Positions 34,391-44,272 are shown, numbered from the stretch's first letter. The stretch: DNA of 64,000 bases from Poriferisulfidus sp965221375 (GCA_965221375.1 OZ244883.1:1116001-1180000); one strand, 5' to 3'. Notes: generated by a model from the letters alone, not told the origin. Translations and numbers: made by a program.

Positions 34391-37249
34391 GTGAAACTGC
34401 TCATATGCCCCACGCACCAATTACTGAGTGCTTATTGCGCGGAAACGATTATTAACCGGCATGCCGAACTGCTGCCGGACCTGACTCGATTAACGCTGCT
34501 CACTCCAAATGCAACCTCGGCTGTTGCTTTTCGACGGGCCTTACTTCTCGAAGCTCAAAAAAGAGACTTTACCGGGTTGATATTGCCCGATATTCAGCCT
34601 CTGCGCACTTGGGTCCAAACGAGTCAAGACGCCCCCAAAGCTGAAAGCTCTTTGTCCGAACTGTTGGATTTGTGGCAGGCGTTGCGCACTTCTCCACATG
34701 TGCTCAACCAGTCTAATCCTTGGGCCACCGCTCGCGAACTACTCACACTGTTCGAAGGCCTTTGGCTAAGCGACGATTATTTTCTGCAGGATGAGGACCA
34801 GATGACAGCTCGGTTGCAGCAAGCCTATGGCATTCCTGACAGCTCCTCTGTAAAGTTCCGAAATGAAACCCATGTTGTCCACAATCTGTGGCGGGCCTGG
34901 GAAGCTGGATCAAAAGAACTGCTAAGTTCCAGTCAGCAATATCGTGAAGCCCTTCGAAAGGTCCCGGAAGCAGTAGAGACGGAAGCTTTATACCTGTGCG
35001 GCTATGAACGATTGATGCCTGCGGAAATACAAGCGCTGCAGCAAATAAGCCGAAACATACCCGTGACCTGTCTGACGCGACCGCGTCATTACATTCGATC
35101 AGATCTGCCTGTGGAGGAAATTTCTGCGGCCCCTTCGCCGTATGCGTATGCCCTTGAGCAGGCATTTAATCTTGGTAGCGAGGAAAATTTGAGAAAGCGG
35201 GCACAGGCCTGCCGAAAAATCTACCCTCAAAGCCCTCTCTCCGGTCGATTGCATTTTTTTGCCGCTGAGCAAGCCGAGCCTCATGCCAGTGCAATTACAC
35301 TCCAAATCCGCCGCTGGATTCACGAAAAGAGGCAAAACATCGGGCTTGTAACCGAAGACCGAAAACTGGCACGCCGGATACGTGCTCTTTTGGAACGCCA
35401 CGACATTTACGTCAATGATTTTGCGGGTTGGGCTCTGTCGACCACGAGTGTCGCCGGTGTCATCGTGCATTGGCTGGATTGCCTTGATCAAGATTTTTAC
35501 TATCGCGTGATGCTCGATGTATTGAAATCACCATTTGTGAAATTCAAGAATATTAAGCCCCATCATCTAAAACAGGTCAAAGAACTGGAAACGCTGCTGC
35601 ACAGAAACCACACCTCCCAAGGTTGGGCGCATTATGAATGTCTGGCAACTCAAAAACCGGAACTGCAGAATTTATTGCGTGCGGTAAACCAAGCTGCCGA
35701 GCCTTTAACAACCCTTCGATCAAACCCCACCGGGCCCGAATACATCACTGCCCTACTCAAAAGCCTTGACCGGCTGGGTTGCATCGCGAGTTTTTCTGAT
35801 GACGAGGCGGGTCGTCAAGTTTTGGAGAAGCTTGAAGCCATTCGTTTTCAGTTAACCGACAACACCGCAAATTTGCCCAAACATCAGTGGCGTTCAATTA
35901 TTTGCCATTTCCTGGAAAACCAGGATTTCCGGCCTGAAACTTCACAGCCTGGCGTGTCTTTGATTAATCTCAATCAATCCCATATGGCTCAATTCGATTA
36001 TTTGATTGTTGCCGGTATGGATGCTCGGCATTATCCTCACACTTCTTCATCTTTCATTTTTAACGACACCGTCCGGAAAGATTTGGGCTTGCCAACTGAA
36101 GCTGAACAGCGGGAACTGGATTTGCAGCGCTTTTCAGCCTTGCTGATGTCCACCGAAAAAGTGTTGATGACATATCAGAAAAACGAGGAGGACGAGCCTT
36201 TGCTGCCAAGCACCTGGTGGACTCAAATAAAGGTTTTCAACAAACTTGCTTACAAGAAACCGCTGGACGATCAATGGCTTCCCTCCATGCTCTCCTGGCA
36301 AACAAATGAATCTCTCTACCCACCCCAGAAAGCCCCTCGCCCTGATTCCGTCCAATCCATGCCGCAGCCTGCAGCATGTGCGGACTTGCTCCCCGAAAAA
36401 ATATCAGCGAGGGCTCACCAGGACCTAATCCACTGCCCTTATCGTTTTTATGTGCATTACATGCTGGATATTCGAAAGATTGACACGATCCGTGAAGAAA
36501 TGAATCCCGCAGATTTTGGCAACTTTGTCCATAGATGTCTTGAAGCTTTTCACAAGGATGTTCCAGGCCTTCCCGGACCTTGGGAAAAGCCTATCACCGG
36601 GAATGAAGGTGATGCGCTGGATACGCTGGAAAAAATTGGTCGGCACAGTATCGAACGCCATGATGACAACCTTCCCCGAAAAGTTTTTTTGGAACGCTGG
36701 AGACAAATTTCACGACGTTATCTGGAAATGCAGAAAAATATCGAAACCGAAAGAAGTATTGTTGAAGTTGAAAATAAATCCGAGCGTGACCTTGGGGGCC
36801 TCACTCTGCATGGGCGCATTGATCGCATCGACCAGACTCGGAATTCAAACAAAATTGTGATCGACTACAAGACCGGAAGTACTCCCATTAAAAATCCAGA
36901 AATACAAGCGGGAGAAGACGTTCAGTTAATCAGCTATACCTTGATACACGATGCGATTGATCAAGTCGAATATTGGTGGCTCAATTCCAGCAACACGTAC
37001 ACATCTCATGAACGCACTACCCTATCGAACAAAACATTGCTCGATGTGCGCAACAAAGTTTGCGACCGGCTGTTAAGCCTCTACCAGCGCCTGCAGGAAA
37101 ACGCGAGTCTCCCGGCGAACGGCAGTCAAGAAGCATGTAAGTATTGCGATGCGAAAGGCATTTGCCGAAAAGATGTCTGGCAAGATCAAGACCAGACAAT
37201 AAAGCAAGCAGGAATAACTATTGAGACGAAGACGGCAACTCTTCCATGA
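34391..37249 (+). CDS. AddB-like PD-(D/E)XK nuclease with Fe-S cysteines
   Basis: A 952-residue DNA-repair protein of the AddB/probable-DNA-repair family. The N-terminal two-thirds resemble a helicase fold without a recognisable Walker A motif (as in AddB); the segment INLNQSHMAQFDYLIVAGMDARHYP is typical. The C-terminal nuclease domain has FGNFVHRCLE, LHGRIDRID and VIDYKTG (Asp825, Lys827). Cysteines at 682 (HCPYRFY), 916, 919 and 925 (CKYCDAKGIC) match the AddB iron-sulfur cluster. No AddA helicase is adjacent. The GTG start abuts the ferredoxin TGA with no gap, and the 3' end overlaps the convergent uracil-DNA glycosylase by 32 bases. Confidence 0.85.
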   Translation: MKLLICPTHQLLSAYCAETIINRHAELLPDLTRLTLLTPNATSAVAFRRALLLEAQKRDFTGLILPDIQPLRTWVQTSQDAPKAESSLSELLDLWQALRTSPHVLNQSNPWATARELLTLFEGLWLSDDYFLQDEDQMTARLQQAYGIPDSSSVKFRNETHVVHNLWRAWEAGSKELLSSSQQYREALRKVPEAVETEALYLCGYERLMPAEIQALQQISRNIPVTCLTRPRHYIRSDLPVEEISAAPSPYAYALEQAFNLGSEENLRKRAQACRKIYPQSPLSGRLHFFAAEQAEPHASAITLQIRRWIHEKRQNIGLVTEDRKLARRIRALLERHDIYVNDFAGWALSTTSVAGVIVHWLDCLDQDFYYRVMLDVLKSPFVKFKNIKPHHLKQVKELETLLHRNHTSQGWAHYECLATQKPELQNLLRAVNQAAEPLTTLRSNPTGPEYITALLKSLDRLGCIASFSDDEAGRQVLEKLEAIRFQLTDNTANLPKHQWRSIICHFLENQDFRPETSQPGVSLINLNQSHMAQFDYLIVAGMDARHYPHTSSSFIFNDTVRKDLGLPTEAEQRELDLQRFSALLMSTEKVLMTYQKNEEDEPLLPSTWWTQIKVFNKLAYKKPLDDQWLPSMLSWQTNESLYPPQKAPRPDSVQSMPQPAACADLLPEKISARAHQDLIHCPYRFYVHYMLDIRKIDTIREEMNPADFGNFVHRCLEAFHKDVPGLPGPWEKPITGNEGDALDTLEKIGRHSIERHDDNLPRKVFLERWRQISRRYLEMQKNIETERSIVEVENKSERDLGGLTLHGRIDRIDQTRNSNKIVIDYKTGSTPIKNPEIQAGEDVQLISYTLIHDAIDQVEYWWLNSSNTYTSHERTTLSNKTLLDVRNKVCDRLLSLYQRLQENASLPANGSQEACKYCDAKGICRKDVWQDQDQTIKQAGITIETKTATLP

Positions 37250-37901
37250 CTTCACACAAAAACATAAGGTCCGCAAACGATTGAGCCTTGTTGCGAGGAC
37301 TTCGAATCAAATAAGCCGGGTGGTAGGTCGGAACCACGAAAATATTTGAGTCCGGCAAAGCGTGAGCTTGGCCACGTAATTTCCCGATCGGTGTTTGCAC
37401 ATCCAGAAGATTTTGGGCGGCGATGGCGCCGAGCGCCAAAATAACTTTCGGTTTGATCAGTTCGATTTGCTGGTTGAGGTGCTTACGGCATTGATGGGCT
37501 TGTTCGGGTGTAGGGTTTGCATTATGGGGAGGACGGCATTTCAAAATATTCGCGATATAAACCTGCTCCCGCTTCAAACCGATGGCTTTGAGCATGCTGT
37601 TGAGCAGTTGGCCGGCTCGTCCTACAAACGGTTCACCTTGAGCATCTTCATCGGCTCCAGGTGCTTCACCCACCAGCATCAACTGGGCATTTTGATCCCC
37701 TACTCCGAATACCGTGTTTTTCCGCTCCCTATGCAGTTCGCAGTCCACACAAGACTCTACTTCCCTCTGCAGTTTGCGCCAGTGTCGCAACGGCAGCATT
37801 TCGGGGTCCAGGGTCAGCGTGGACGACCCGCGACGTTTCCATCGATTGAGTTCCAATTCGCGCAAGTGCGCATCCGTCGGAGCGCGTTGAGGCTCTGGCA
37901 T
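37218..37901 (-). CDS. Type-4 (family 4) uracil-DNA glycosylase
   Basis: Removes uracil from DNA; family 4 carries a 4Fe-4S cluster. The 227-residue protein has the N-terminal VDCELHRERKNTVFGVGDQ, motif GEAPGADEDAQGEPFVGRAGQLL, ANILKCRPPHNANP, and PTYHPAYLIRSP. Cluster cysteines fit CVDCEL, LKCRPP and HQCRKH. The overlap of the 3' end with the nuclease gene means two DNA-repair genes share antisense sequence. It follows leuA by 8 bases on the same strand. Confidence 0.93.
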   Translation of the reverse strand: MPEPQRAPTDAHLRELELNRWKRRGSSTLTLDPEMLPLRHWRKLQREVESCVDCELHRERKNTVFGVGDQNAQLMLVGEAPGADEDAQGEPFVGRAGQLLNSMLKAIGLKREQVYIANILKCRPPHNANPTPEQAHQCRKHLNQQIELIKPKVILALGAIAAQNLLDVQTPIGKLRGQAHALPDSNIFVVPTYHPAYLIRSPRNKAQSFADLMFLCEVMEELPSSSQ

Positions 37902-37909
37902 ACTACGAT

Positions 37910-39448
37910 TTATATGTGATCCAATTGCGGATGAGTCCGTTCGGCAGCACGCGCCAATTTCCTGATCGCATTCAGGTAGGATTGCGCTGAAGCAATCACG
38001 ATATCGGTATGTGCGCCGTTTCCATTGACAACGGCGCCATCTTTCTGAAGACGAACGGTGACCTCGCCCTGCGCATCGGTTCCAGTCGTAATGTTATTGA
38101 CCGAATAAAGCAGCAACTCGGATTCGGAATGCACCACATCCTCAATCGCTTTGAATGAGGCGTCCACGGGGCCTCCTCCGGATGCCTCACCATGGTACTG
38201 CTGGCCATTTTTCTCCAGCACAATGTGGGCCACGGCTGTCTTTCCTACTTTTGAGGTGACCTCCAAATCCACCAAATAGTAGAGATCCTGGTCCGGAGCG
38301 TCGACTCCCTGTCTGGCCAAACTGCGCAGATCTTCATCAAAGATCTGATGCTTTCGATCTGCCAGTTCTTTGAAATCGGCAAAGAACTGGTCCAATTCAC
38401 CTTCGTTGATGTGGATATCCAATTTTTGGATATGATCCATAATCGCTCGGCGTCCGGAATGTTTCCCCAACACGATGCGGTTGGCGGACCAACCCACATC
38501 CTGCGCACGCATGATTTCGTAGGTTTCACGAGATTTTAAGACACCGTCCTGATGAATGCCGGATTCATGGGCAAACGCATTGGCCCCCACGATTGCTTTA
38601 TTGGGCTGCACCGGAAATCCCGTCACACTCGCCACGAGACGCGATGTCGGCACGATTTGTGTCGCATCAATGGTCGTATTACATGCAAATGTATCCTGGC
38701 GCGTACGCACTGCCATGACGATTTCTTCTAGCGCGGCATTCCCTGCACGTTCCCCCAAACCGTTGATGGTACATTCCACCTGGCGTGCGCCGTGCTGCAC
38801 TGCGGCCAGTGAATTCGCAACCGCCAACCCCAAGTCATTGTGGCAATGCACTGAAAAAACGGCCTGATCGGAATTGGGCACACGCTCAATCAGTTGCCCG
38901 ATGCGCTCGCCGAATTGAAACGGCAAACTGTAGCCGACCGTATCCGGCACATTAATCGTCCGTGCGCCTGCGGCGATGACCGCTTCAATGACACGGCACA
39001 AAAAATCGATATCCGAACGTCCGGCGTCTTCCGGCGAAAATTCCACATCATCGGTATAGCGCTGTGCACGTTTTACCGCGGCCACCGCGTGCTCAATGAC
39101 TTCATCCGGCTGCATTCGCAGTTTTTGCTCCATATGAATCGGTGACGTTGCGATAAACGTATGAATACGACCACGAGCCGCAGTTTTAATCGCCTCACCG
39201 GCTCGATCGATATCCTTGTCAAGAGCGCGAGCCAACCCGCACACGGTGCTATCCGTGATTACTTTGCCAATCTCTCGCACGGATTCAAACTCGTCGGGGC
39301 TGGCGATAGGAAACCCTGCCTCGATAACATCCACACGCATCTTCTCCAACGCGCGGGCAATATTCATTTTCTCCTCGCGCGTCATTGACGCACCGGGGCT
39401 TTGCTCACCGTCACGAAGCGTCGTGTCAAAAATAATTAACTTGTCCAT
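37910..39448 (-). CDS. leuA: 2-Isopropylmalate synthase
   Basis: Condenses acetyl-CoA with 2-oxoisovalerate, first step of leucine synthesis. The 512-residue protein has an N-terminal TIM barrel (FDTTLRDGEQSPGASM; metal motif HCHNDLGLAVAN; GLGERAGNAALEEIVMA) and a C-terminal allosteric LeuA dimer domain (from about 390, LEKNGQQYHGEASGGGPVDASFKAIE). The other leu genes are not nearby. About 295 bases lie upstream without a gene. Confidence 0.96.
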   Translation of the reverse strand: MDKLIIFDTTLRDGEQSPGASMTREEKMNIARALEKMRVDVIEAGFPIASPDEFESVREIGKVITDSTVCGLARALDKDIDRAGEAIKTAARGRIHTFIATSPIHMEQKLRMQPDEVIEHAVAAVKRAQRYTDDVEFSPEDAGRSDIDFLCRVIEAVIAAGARTINVPDTVGYSLPFQFGERIGQLIERVPNSDQAVFSVHCHNDLGLAVANSLAAVQHGARQVECTINGLGERAGNAALEEIVMAVRTRQDTFACNTTIDATQIVPTSRLVASVTGFPVQPNKAIVGANAFAHESGIHQDGVLKSRETYEIMRAQDVGWSANRIVLGKHSGRRAIMDHIQKLDIHINEGELDQFFADFKELADRKHQIFDEDLRSLARQGVDAPDQDLYYLVDLEVTSKVGKTAVAHIVLEKNGQQYHGEASGGGPVDASFKAIEDVVHSESELLLYSVNNITTGTDAQGEVTVRLQKDGAVVNGNGAHTDIVIASAQSYLNAIRKLARAAERTHPQLDHI

Positions 39449-39743
39449 GTTCGTCTCAAATCAAACCGCGCATTCTTGTCGTAGAGCGCAGCGTTAATGT
39501 CTGTTGATTGGGCGTCTAGGTGCGCCAGCCCTTGGTGTATGAATAAGTGAATCTTTTATGCCGCTAGCCGCGGCAGGAGAAGTTCAGCCAGGGTAAAGGA
39601 TAGCGCCACGGTTCGGGGTGTCGCCGTCGTAGAGTTCAAAAAAGTGTTCCTGAATTGCATTTTTCCTGCAGATTCGGTCAATTCAACCGAGGTGCATAGA
39701 TTACCGCATATTTTCAGCTTTGCCTAATGGCACTCAAAGGGTC
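39449..39743. other. Intergenic region between livF and leuA
   Basis: No gene is supported. A TGCCGC/GCGGCA stem (39559-39575) without a T-tract is the only clear structure. The leuA promoter should lie at the left end, but no convincing -10/-35 pair or leucine leader peptide was found. Confidence 0.4.
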
Positions 39744-40541
39744 TTATGCAAATGAAGGACGACGACGGTGGTAGTGTTTTACATCCCGAAAGTTCCCGCT
39801 TTCGGATCCCAAGTACAGCTCTTTCACATCTGCGCGGTCCAACAAATCCTTGGCATCGCCGCGCAACATGACGCGCCCATTTTCCACCACATACCCTTCG
39901 GTGGCATAGCGCAGGGCAATCATGGCATTCTGCTCGGCAACCAGGAAACTGACGCCCTCTTTTTTGTTGAGGTTGTTGACAATTTCAAATACCTCTTCGA
40001 CCAACTGGGGCGCGATTCCCATTGAAGGCTCATCAAGCAAAATCAACTGCGGCCGCGACATCAATGCGCGACCGATTGCGATCATCTGCTGTTCCCCGCC
40101 CGAAGTGAAACCGGCCTGGCTTTTGCGTCGTACTTTAATGCGCGGGAAATATTCGTAAATCAGTTCCAAGTCTTTTTTTGCTTCCGAACGATTCTGGCGG
40201 ATGAACGAGCCGGACAGCAGGTTCTCTTCAACTGTCAAGTGCGCAAAGCAGTGACGACCTTCCAACACCTGCACCATGCCGCCTTTCACCAAATCGTAAG
40301 CGCTCATGCCGGCAATATCTCTGCCCATGAATTCAATGGAGCCCTTGCTGACTTGCCCGCGCTCAGCAGGCAACAGGTTGGAGCACGCCTTGAGGGTGGT
40401 CGTTTTGCCGGCGCCATTGGCGCCCAACAGAGAAACGATACTACCCTTTTTCATTTGCAGACTGATTCCACGCAACGCCAAAATGACGCGGTTGTAGGTC
40501 ACTTCAATGTTATTGATGGAAAGCAGCAAATCGTCGCTCAT
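39744..40541 (-). CDS. livF: ABC transporter ATP-binding protein, LivF type
   Basis: Nucleotide-binding subunit of a branched-chain-amino-acid-type importer, 265 residues. Walker A GANGAGKTTT (near 39), signature SGGEQQM and Walker B LILLDEPSMGIAP are all present, and HCFAHLTVEENL is the LivF-type Q-loop region. It is the last gene of the Liv-type operon, 178 bases after the binding protein and behind a hairpin, so it may be expressed at a lower level. Confidence 0.88.
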   Translation of the reverse strand: MSDDLLLSINNIEVTYNRVILALRGISLQMKKGSIVSLLGANGAGKTTTLKACSNLLPAERGQVSKGSIEFMGRDIAGMSAYDLVKGGMVQVLEGRHCFAHLTVEENLLSGSFIRQNRSEAKKDLELIYEYFPRIKVRRKSQAGFTSGGEQQMIAIGRALMSRPQLILLDEPSMGIAPQLVEEVFEIVNNLNKKEGVSFLVAEQNAMIALRYATEGYVVENGRVMLRGDAKDLLDRADVKELYLGSESGNFRDVKHYHRRRPSFA

Positions 40542-40649
40542 GGGGTTCCTTTTTGTATGAGTGATATTTGGAAAATCAGGAGTCTGAGGCGAAGCAGGTC
40601 ATGCTTGGCGTCAGAGACATTGGTTCGATATAAAGTTGTCTTGTTCGGT

Positions 40650-40687
40650 AGAAAAAGATGCGGCGGGAGGTTGGACCTTCCCGCCGC
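40650..40687 (-). terminator. Terminator-like hairpin after the binding-protein gene
   Basis: On the minus strand a long GC-rich stem (GCGGCGGGA arms, with one bulge, 40660-40687) is followed by ATCTTTTTC. It lies 33 bases past the binding-protein stop and 110 bases before livF. It could end most transcripts, or stabilise the mRNA of the abundant binding protein, with partial read-through into livF. Confidence 0.8.
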
Positions 40688-40719
40688 TCTTTTCAGCTTT
40701 TCAGCTTAAACGCATTTGA

Positions 40720-42066
40720 TCAGACATCAAAGTTGTCTCGATCTCCCTCGTCGTTGCAGTCACGCGGAGTGATCTCCTCATCGTTGATGGCGCGTTCCGC
40801 CTTCGCATCGATGAGAGACTGCGACAGTTCAACGTCGCCGTCAATCCAGTCGGTCACAACCCGCCACTGGGTAGCGGAGTAGTCCCACTGAATGAACTTG
40901 GCCTGGTGGCCGCCCACGTGGTCCATGCAGTTGGTCTTGATTTCCGGAACCAGACCATTTGCACCCAACTCAGTCAGGCGCGCGGTGTCCAGGTTCAGGT
41001 TCTCAAAGCCCCAACGCACTTGCGCGGAGTTGACGTCTGCACCAAAACGAGCCTGCGCCACGCGAACCGCCTCAAGGTGGATCACGCCAGCCATCACGCC
41101 CAGATTCCAGTAGTTGGAACCAATACGCGATTTGTCCTGCAGGTCGCCCTTGCCGGCGCCATACACTTTGCTGTCGATTTCATCAATGAGCGGTGCCACA
41201 CGACCCGTCGGGTGGGTGGTGATGGCCTGATAACCATTGGCAGAAGAGCCAGCCGGTTTCACGTCACCATCGTCATTGCTCCAGATGTTACCGATCAGGT
41301 TGTTGATGTCGAAGCCCATGCGCACACCGGTCTGCATTGCCACCGGGTTCATGACACCCCAGCCGCGCAGCAGCACGTAGTCAGGCTTCATGCGGCGAAT
41401 TTTCAGCCACTGTGAAGTCTGCTCGTTACCCGGATGCGGTACTTCGATAGCGTGGTGTTCGCAACCATGCTTCTCGCACAGCATGTCCATGAAGTCAATA
41501 GCTTCACGACCATACGGCGAACCGTGGTACAGCATTGCCACTTTCATGCCGGCCAACTTGTCCATGCCGCCTTCCAACTGACCAATGTAGGCCATCATGA
41601 TGGAATGCTCGTCATAGGTGTTGATGCCAGGCATGAAGTAGTACGGGAACACGTCCCCGCGCTGACCTTCGGTACGACCATGGTTGACTGCGATGATTGC
41701 GATCTTGTCCTTGCGGCCCTGAGAAATCAGAGCGGACGAGATACCAACAGACAGCGGATCGAAGAACAGAGCTTGTTTGCCCTGATATTCTTTCATCCGG
41801 TGATAGCACTCAACGCCTTTTTGTTGGTTGTATTCCGTTTCGCACTCATTCCAGATGATTGTCTTACCGCCAATACCGCCCTGCGTCATGTTGATCAGGG
41901 TGTAGTAGTCGATAATACCGCCAAAATAGCCGCTACCGCCAGTTGCGTAGGGACCAATCCGGTAGACCGGCATCGGGATATAGACTTCTCCCTCAGCGGC
42001 CACGGGCCCCGTCGCAGACATGGCAACCGCCATCGCAACGCCTGTTACCCAAAGTTTAGTTTTCAT
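40720..42066 (-). CDS. Periplasmic substrate-binding protein, LivK type
   Basis: About 448 residues. The signal peptide (KTKLWVTGVAMAVAMSATG) ends near AAEGE. The body is a type I periplasmic fold: GGSGYFGGIIDYYTLINMTQGGIGGKTI, AIIAVNHGRTEGQRGDVFPYYF, and MKVAMLYHGSPYGREAIDFM (a typical ABC-binding-protein hinge segment). The ligand is not known; the protein lacks clear identity to leucine-, urea- or amide-binding proteins. AGGAGG at 42078-42083 lies 2 bases from ATG 42075 and 11 from ATG 42066; the latter is chosen with modest confidence. The acidic, cysteine-containing C terminus (CNDEGDRDNFDV) is unusual. Confidence 0.83.
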   Translation of the reverse strand: MKTKLWVTGVAMAVAMSATGPVAAEGEVYIPMPVYRIGPYATGGSGYFGGIIDYYTLINMTQGGIGGKTIIWNECETEYNQQKGVECYHRMKEYQGKQALFFDPLSVGISSALISQGRKDKIAIIAVNHGRTEGQRGDVFPYYFMPGINTYDEHSIMMAYIGQLEGGMDKLAGMKVAMLYHGSPYGREAIDFMDMLCEKHGCEHHAIEVPHPGNEQTSQWLKIRRMKPDYVLLRGWGVMNPVAMQTGVRMGFDINNLIGNIWSNDDGDVKPAGSSANGYQAITTHPTGRVAPLIDEIDSKVYGAGKGDLQDKSRIGSNYWNLGVMAGVIHLEAVRVAQARFGADVNSAQVRWGFENLNLDTARLTELGANGLVPEIKTNCMDHVGGHQAKFIQWDYSATQWRVVTDWIDGDVELSQSLIDAKAERAINDEEITPRDCNDEGDRDNFDV

Positions 42067-42145
42067 AGTTTTCATGCCCTCCTATAAGAGGCTTTTAATT
42101 TAGACTTGCAGTTAACTGCTTTATCAGCAAGTCCCTTTTACACCC

Positions 42146-42182
42146 AAAATCGGTTTTTGGCAAGAACCCAAACGCCGATTTT
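42146..42182. repeat. Long hairpin between livM and the binding-protein gene
   Basis: Perfect 8-bp arms AAAATCGG and CCGATTTT enclose a second stem (TTTGG/CCAAA). It lies in the 147-base gap before the binding-protein gene on the minus strand. Without a clear T-tract it may be an mRNA-processing or attenuation structure that raises expression of the binding protein relative to the permeases. Confidence 0.55.
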
Positions 42183-42222
42183 GTGAGTCTTTTGCTTCAG
42201 CCATTGAAGAATAACTGAAAAA

Positions 42223-43317
42223 TCAATGCGGAAACGGCCATGTCCGCAGCTTCTGTTTAATATTCAGCCACAGGGCCGCCAAACCGCCCGGCTCCCGAAT
42301 CAACAACGTAATGATCAAAATTCCGTACAGGATTTTGGCCACGTTCTGCACCACGGCAGTGTCGAAAGCGCCGGCGAAAACGTAGTCGCCGAGCCACGAG
42401 AAGAAGATCGGAAATTCATAGACCAGTATGGTCCCGTAGAACGAACCGGCAATAGAGCCCAGCCCGCCGATGATTACCATAAAGAGAACCGTGAAGGAAC
42501 GGTCCATTTCAAAGGTTCGAATACTGAGACTGTTCAGGTACGCATAGCAGAACAGTGCGCCCCCCACGCCGCAGTAGAAACAGCTGACGAAAAACGCCAG
42601 CATTTTAGTACGCACGACTCGAATCCCAATCACACTGGCGGCAATGTCCATGTCGCGCACGGCCATGAAGTTGCGTCCCGTTGCACTGCGCATTAAATTC
42701 TTGGCAAACCAAGTCAGCATCACCACCATGACCAGCGACAGCAAATATTTGGCCTCGTAACTGGCCATGTCGACCCCAAAGGTATCCCCGATGTAGAAGT
42801 AGTCATACATCCGGTCCGGGAAGACCACGTAGGCGGTCGCATAATTCATGAAGTACGGATAGGAGCGGAAGAACCACAACGCAAAATACTGCGCCGCAAG
42901 GGTCGACACCAACAGATAAAACCCTTTAATACGAATGCTCGGCAAGCCGAAAATAACGCCCATGATTCCGGAGACCACCCCACCCAACAGCATGGCCACC
43001 GGCCAACTGATGAACGTATCCGGAATTCGCAACAGGAAGTTGTACGTTGCAAAGGCGCCAAAACACATGAAACCCGCCGTGCCCAATGACAACTGGCCCG
43101 TCATGCCGGTCAGCAGATTGAGCCCCAAGGCCGCACAGCCATAGGCGAGAATCGGAATCAGGTGGGCCGCCAGCCAATAATCGGTCGCGATAAAGGGAAC
43201 GACGAATGCCATAAACGCCAGAAAAACCGCAATCGCCCATTTGTCGAACGGGATCGAAAAGATACCGCGGTCGTCCAAATAATTGGTGCTGTAGGTGCCG
43301 GTTTCGCGGTAAAACAT
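42223..43317 (-). CDS. livM: ABC transporter permease, LivM type
   Basis: A 364-residue membrane protein with about ten hydrophobic helices. The EAA-like cytoplasmic loop region (IGIRVVRTKMLAFFVSC) and LTGMTGQLSLGTAGF are typical of LivM. It follows livH by 2 bases on the minus strand. It forms the channel with LivH; the substrate is unknown. Confidence 0.88.
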   Translation of the reverse strand: MFYRETGTYSTNYLDDRGIFSIPFDKWAIAVFLAFMAFVVPFIATDYWLAAHLIPILAYGCAALGLNLLTGMTGQLSLGTAGFMCFGAFATYNFLLRIPDTFISWPVAMLLGGVVSGIMGVIFGLPSIRIKGFYLLVSTLAAQYFALWFFRSYPYFMNYATAYVVFPDRMYDYFYIGDTFGVDMASYEAKYLLSLVMVVMLTWFAKNLMRSATGRNFMAVRDMDIAASVIGIRVVRTKMLAFFVSCFYCGVGGALFCYAYLNSLSIRTFEMDRSFTVLFMVIIGGLGSIAGSFYGTILVYEFPIFFSWLGDYVFAGAFDTAVVQNVAKILYGILIITLLIREPGGLAALWLNIKQKLRTWPFPH

Positions 43318-43319
43318 GT

Positions 43320-44261
43320 TCAGACCCTCTCAATATGCTTCAGACCAAATATCCCGGAGGGTCGGAATAACAAAAAGATCAAGGCAATGAAATAGGAGAA
43401 CCAGATCTCAATCCCCTGCTCACCAATCAGGTCGCCAATGTAAATTTCGCCAAGTTTCTCGCCGACGCCAATAATCAAGCCACCCACAATAGCGCCGGGG
43501 ATGGAGGTCAGACCACCGATCAAAATCACCGGTAACGCTTTCATCACCGCCTCAACCAACGTGAAGGAGACACTGACACGCTCCGCCCATAGCAGTCCGG
43601 CGATCAAGGCAATGATGCCGGTCACCGCCCACACCAGCGCCCATACTCGGGACAACGGAATCCCCACCGCCATCGCCGCCAAGTGATCATCGGAAACAGC
43701 GCGCAACGACATGCCGGTCGCGGTCTTTTGGAAGAAAACCGCCAACACCAGAATCATTGTGCCGGCAACGATAGAGGCAAAAATATCAAATTTTGAAATC
43801 AGGATATCCAGCCAACTGATGTAATCCGACACGAAAATGGTCATGTTGACCGGGTCCAACAGGGCCAGATCAAGAAAATCCGCCAACTGCAGGCCATGGA
43901 TGGCAGAATCCCAAACATACTGCGACATTCCTTCGATCAGGGTTGCCAAGCCGACTGTCGCCATAAATAACGACAGCAGGGACTGGTTGGCCAGCGGGCG
44001 CATCATAAAGCGCTCCACCAGCATGCCCAAGACCACCATGGTCGCCATCGTGACCAGCAGGGCCACCCAGAAGTTGACTCCTCCCTCCGTCATCTTGACG
44101 AAGGTCAAAGCCGCAAACAACAGCAACGTGCCCTGGGCAAAATTGAAGATGCCGGAAGATTTATAAATAAGCACGAAGCCGATCGCAACCAGCGAATACA
44201 TCACGCCGGACAGCAATCCGCCGACGATGACCTCAATAAAAAAGACCCAGTCAAATCCCAT
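43320..44261 (-). CDS. livH: ABC transporter permease, LivH type
   Basis: A 313-residue membrane protein of the LivH type: EVIVGGLLSGVMYSLVAIGFVLIYKSSGIFNFAQG at the N terminus, the GMSLRAVSDDHLAAMAVGIP loop and GGLTSIPGAIVGGLIIG near the C terminus. It has about eight helices. Spacing to livG (11 bases) and livM (2) indicates one operon. Confidence 0.9.
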   Translation of the reverse strand: MGFDWVFFIEVIVGGLLSGVMYSLVAIGFVLIYKSSGIFNFAQGTLLLFAALTFVKMTEGGVNFWVALLVTMATMVVLGMLVERFMMRPLANQSLLSLFMATVGLATLIEGMSQYVWDSAIHGLQLADFLDLALLDPVNMTIFVSDYISWLDILISKFDIFASIVAGTMILVLAVFFQKTATGMSLRAVSDDHLAAMAVGIPLSRVWALVWAVTGIIALIAGLLWAERVSVSFTLVEAVMKALPVILIGGLTSIPGAIVGGLIIGVGEKLGEIYIGDLIGEQGIEIWFSYFIALIFLLFRPSGIFGLKHIERV

Positions 44262-44272
44262 GATGTCCCCGC

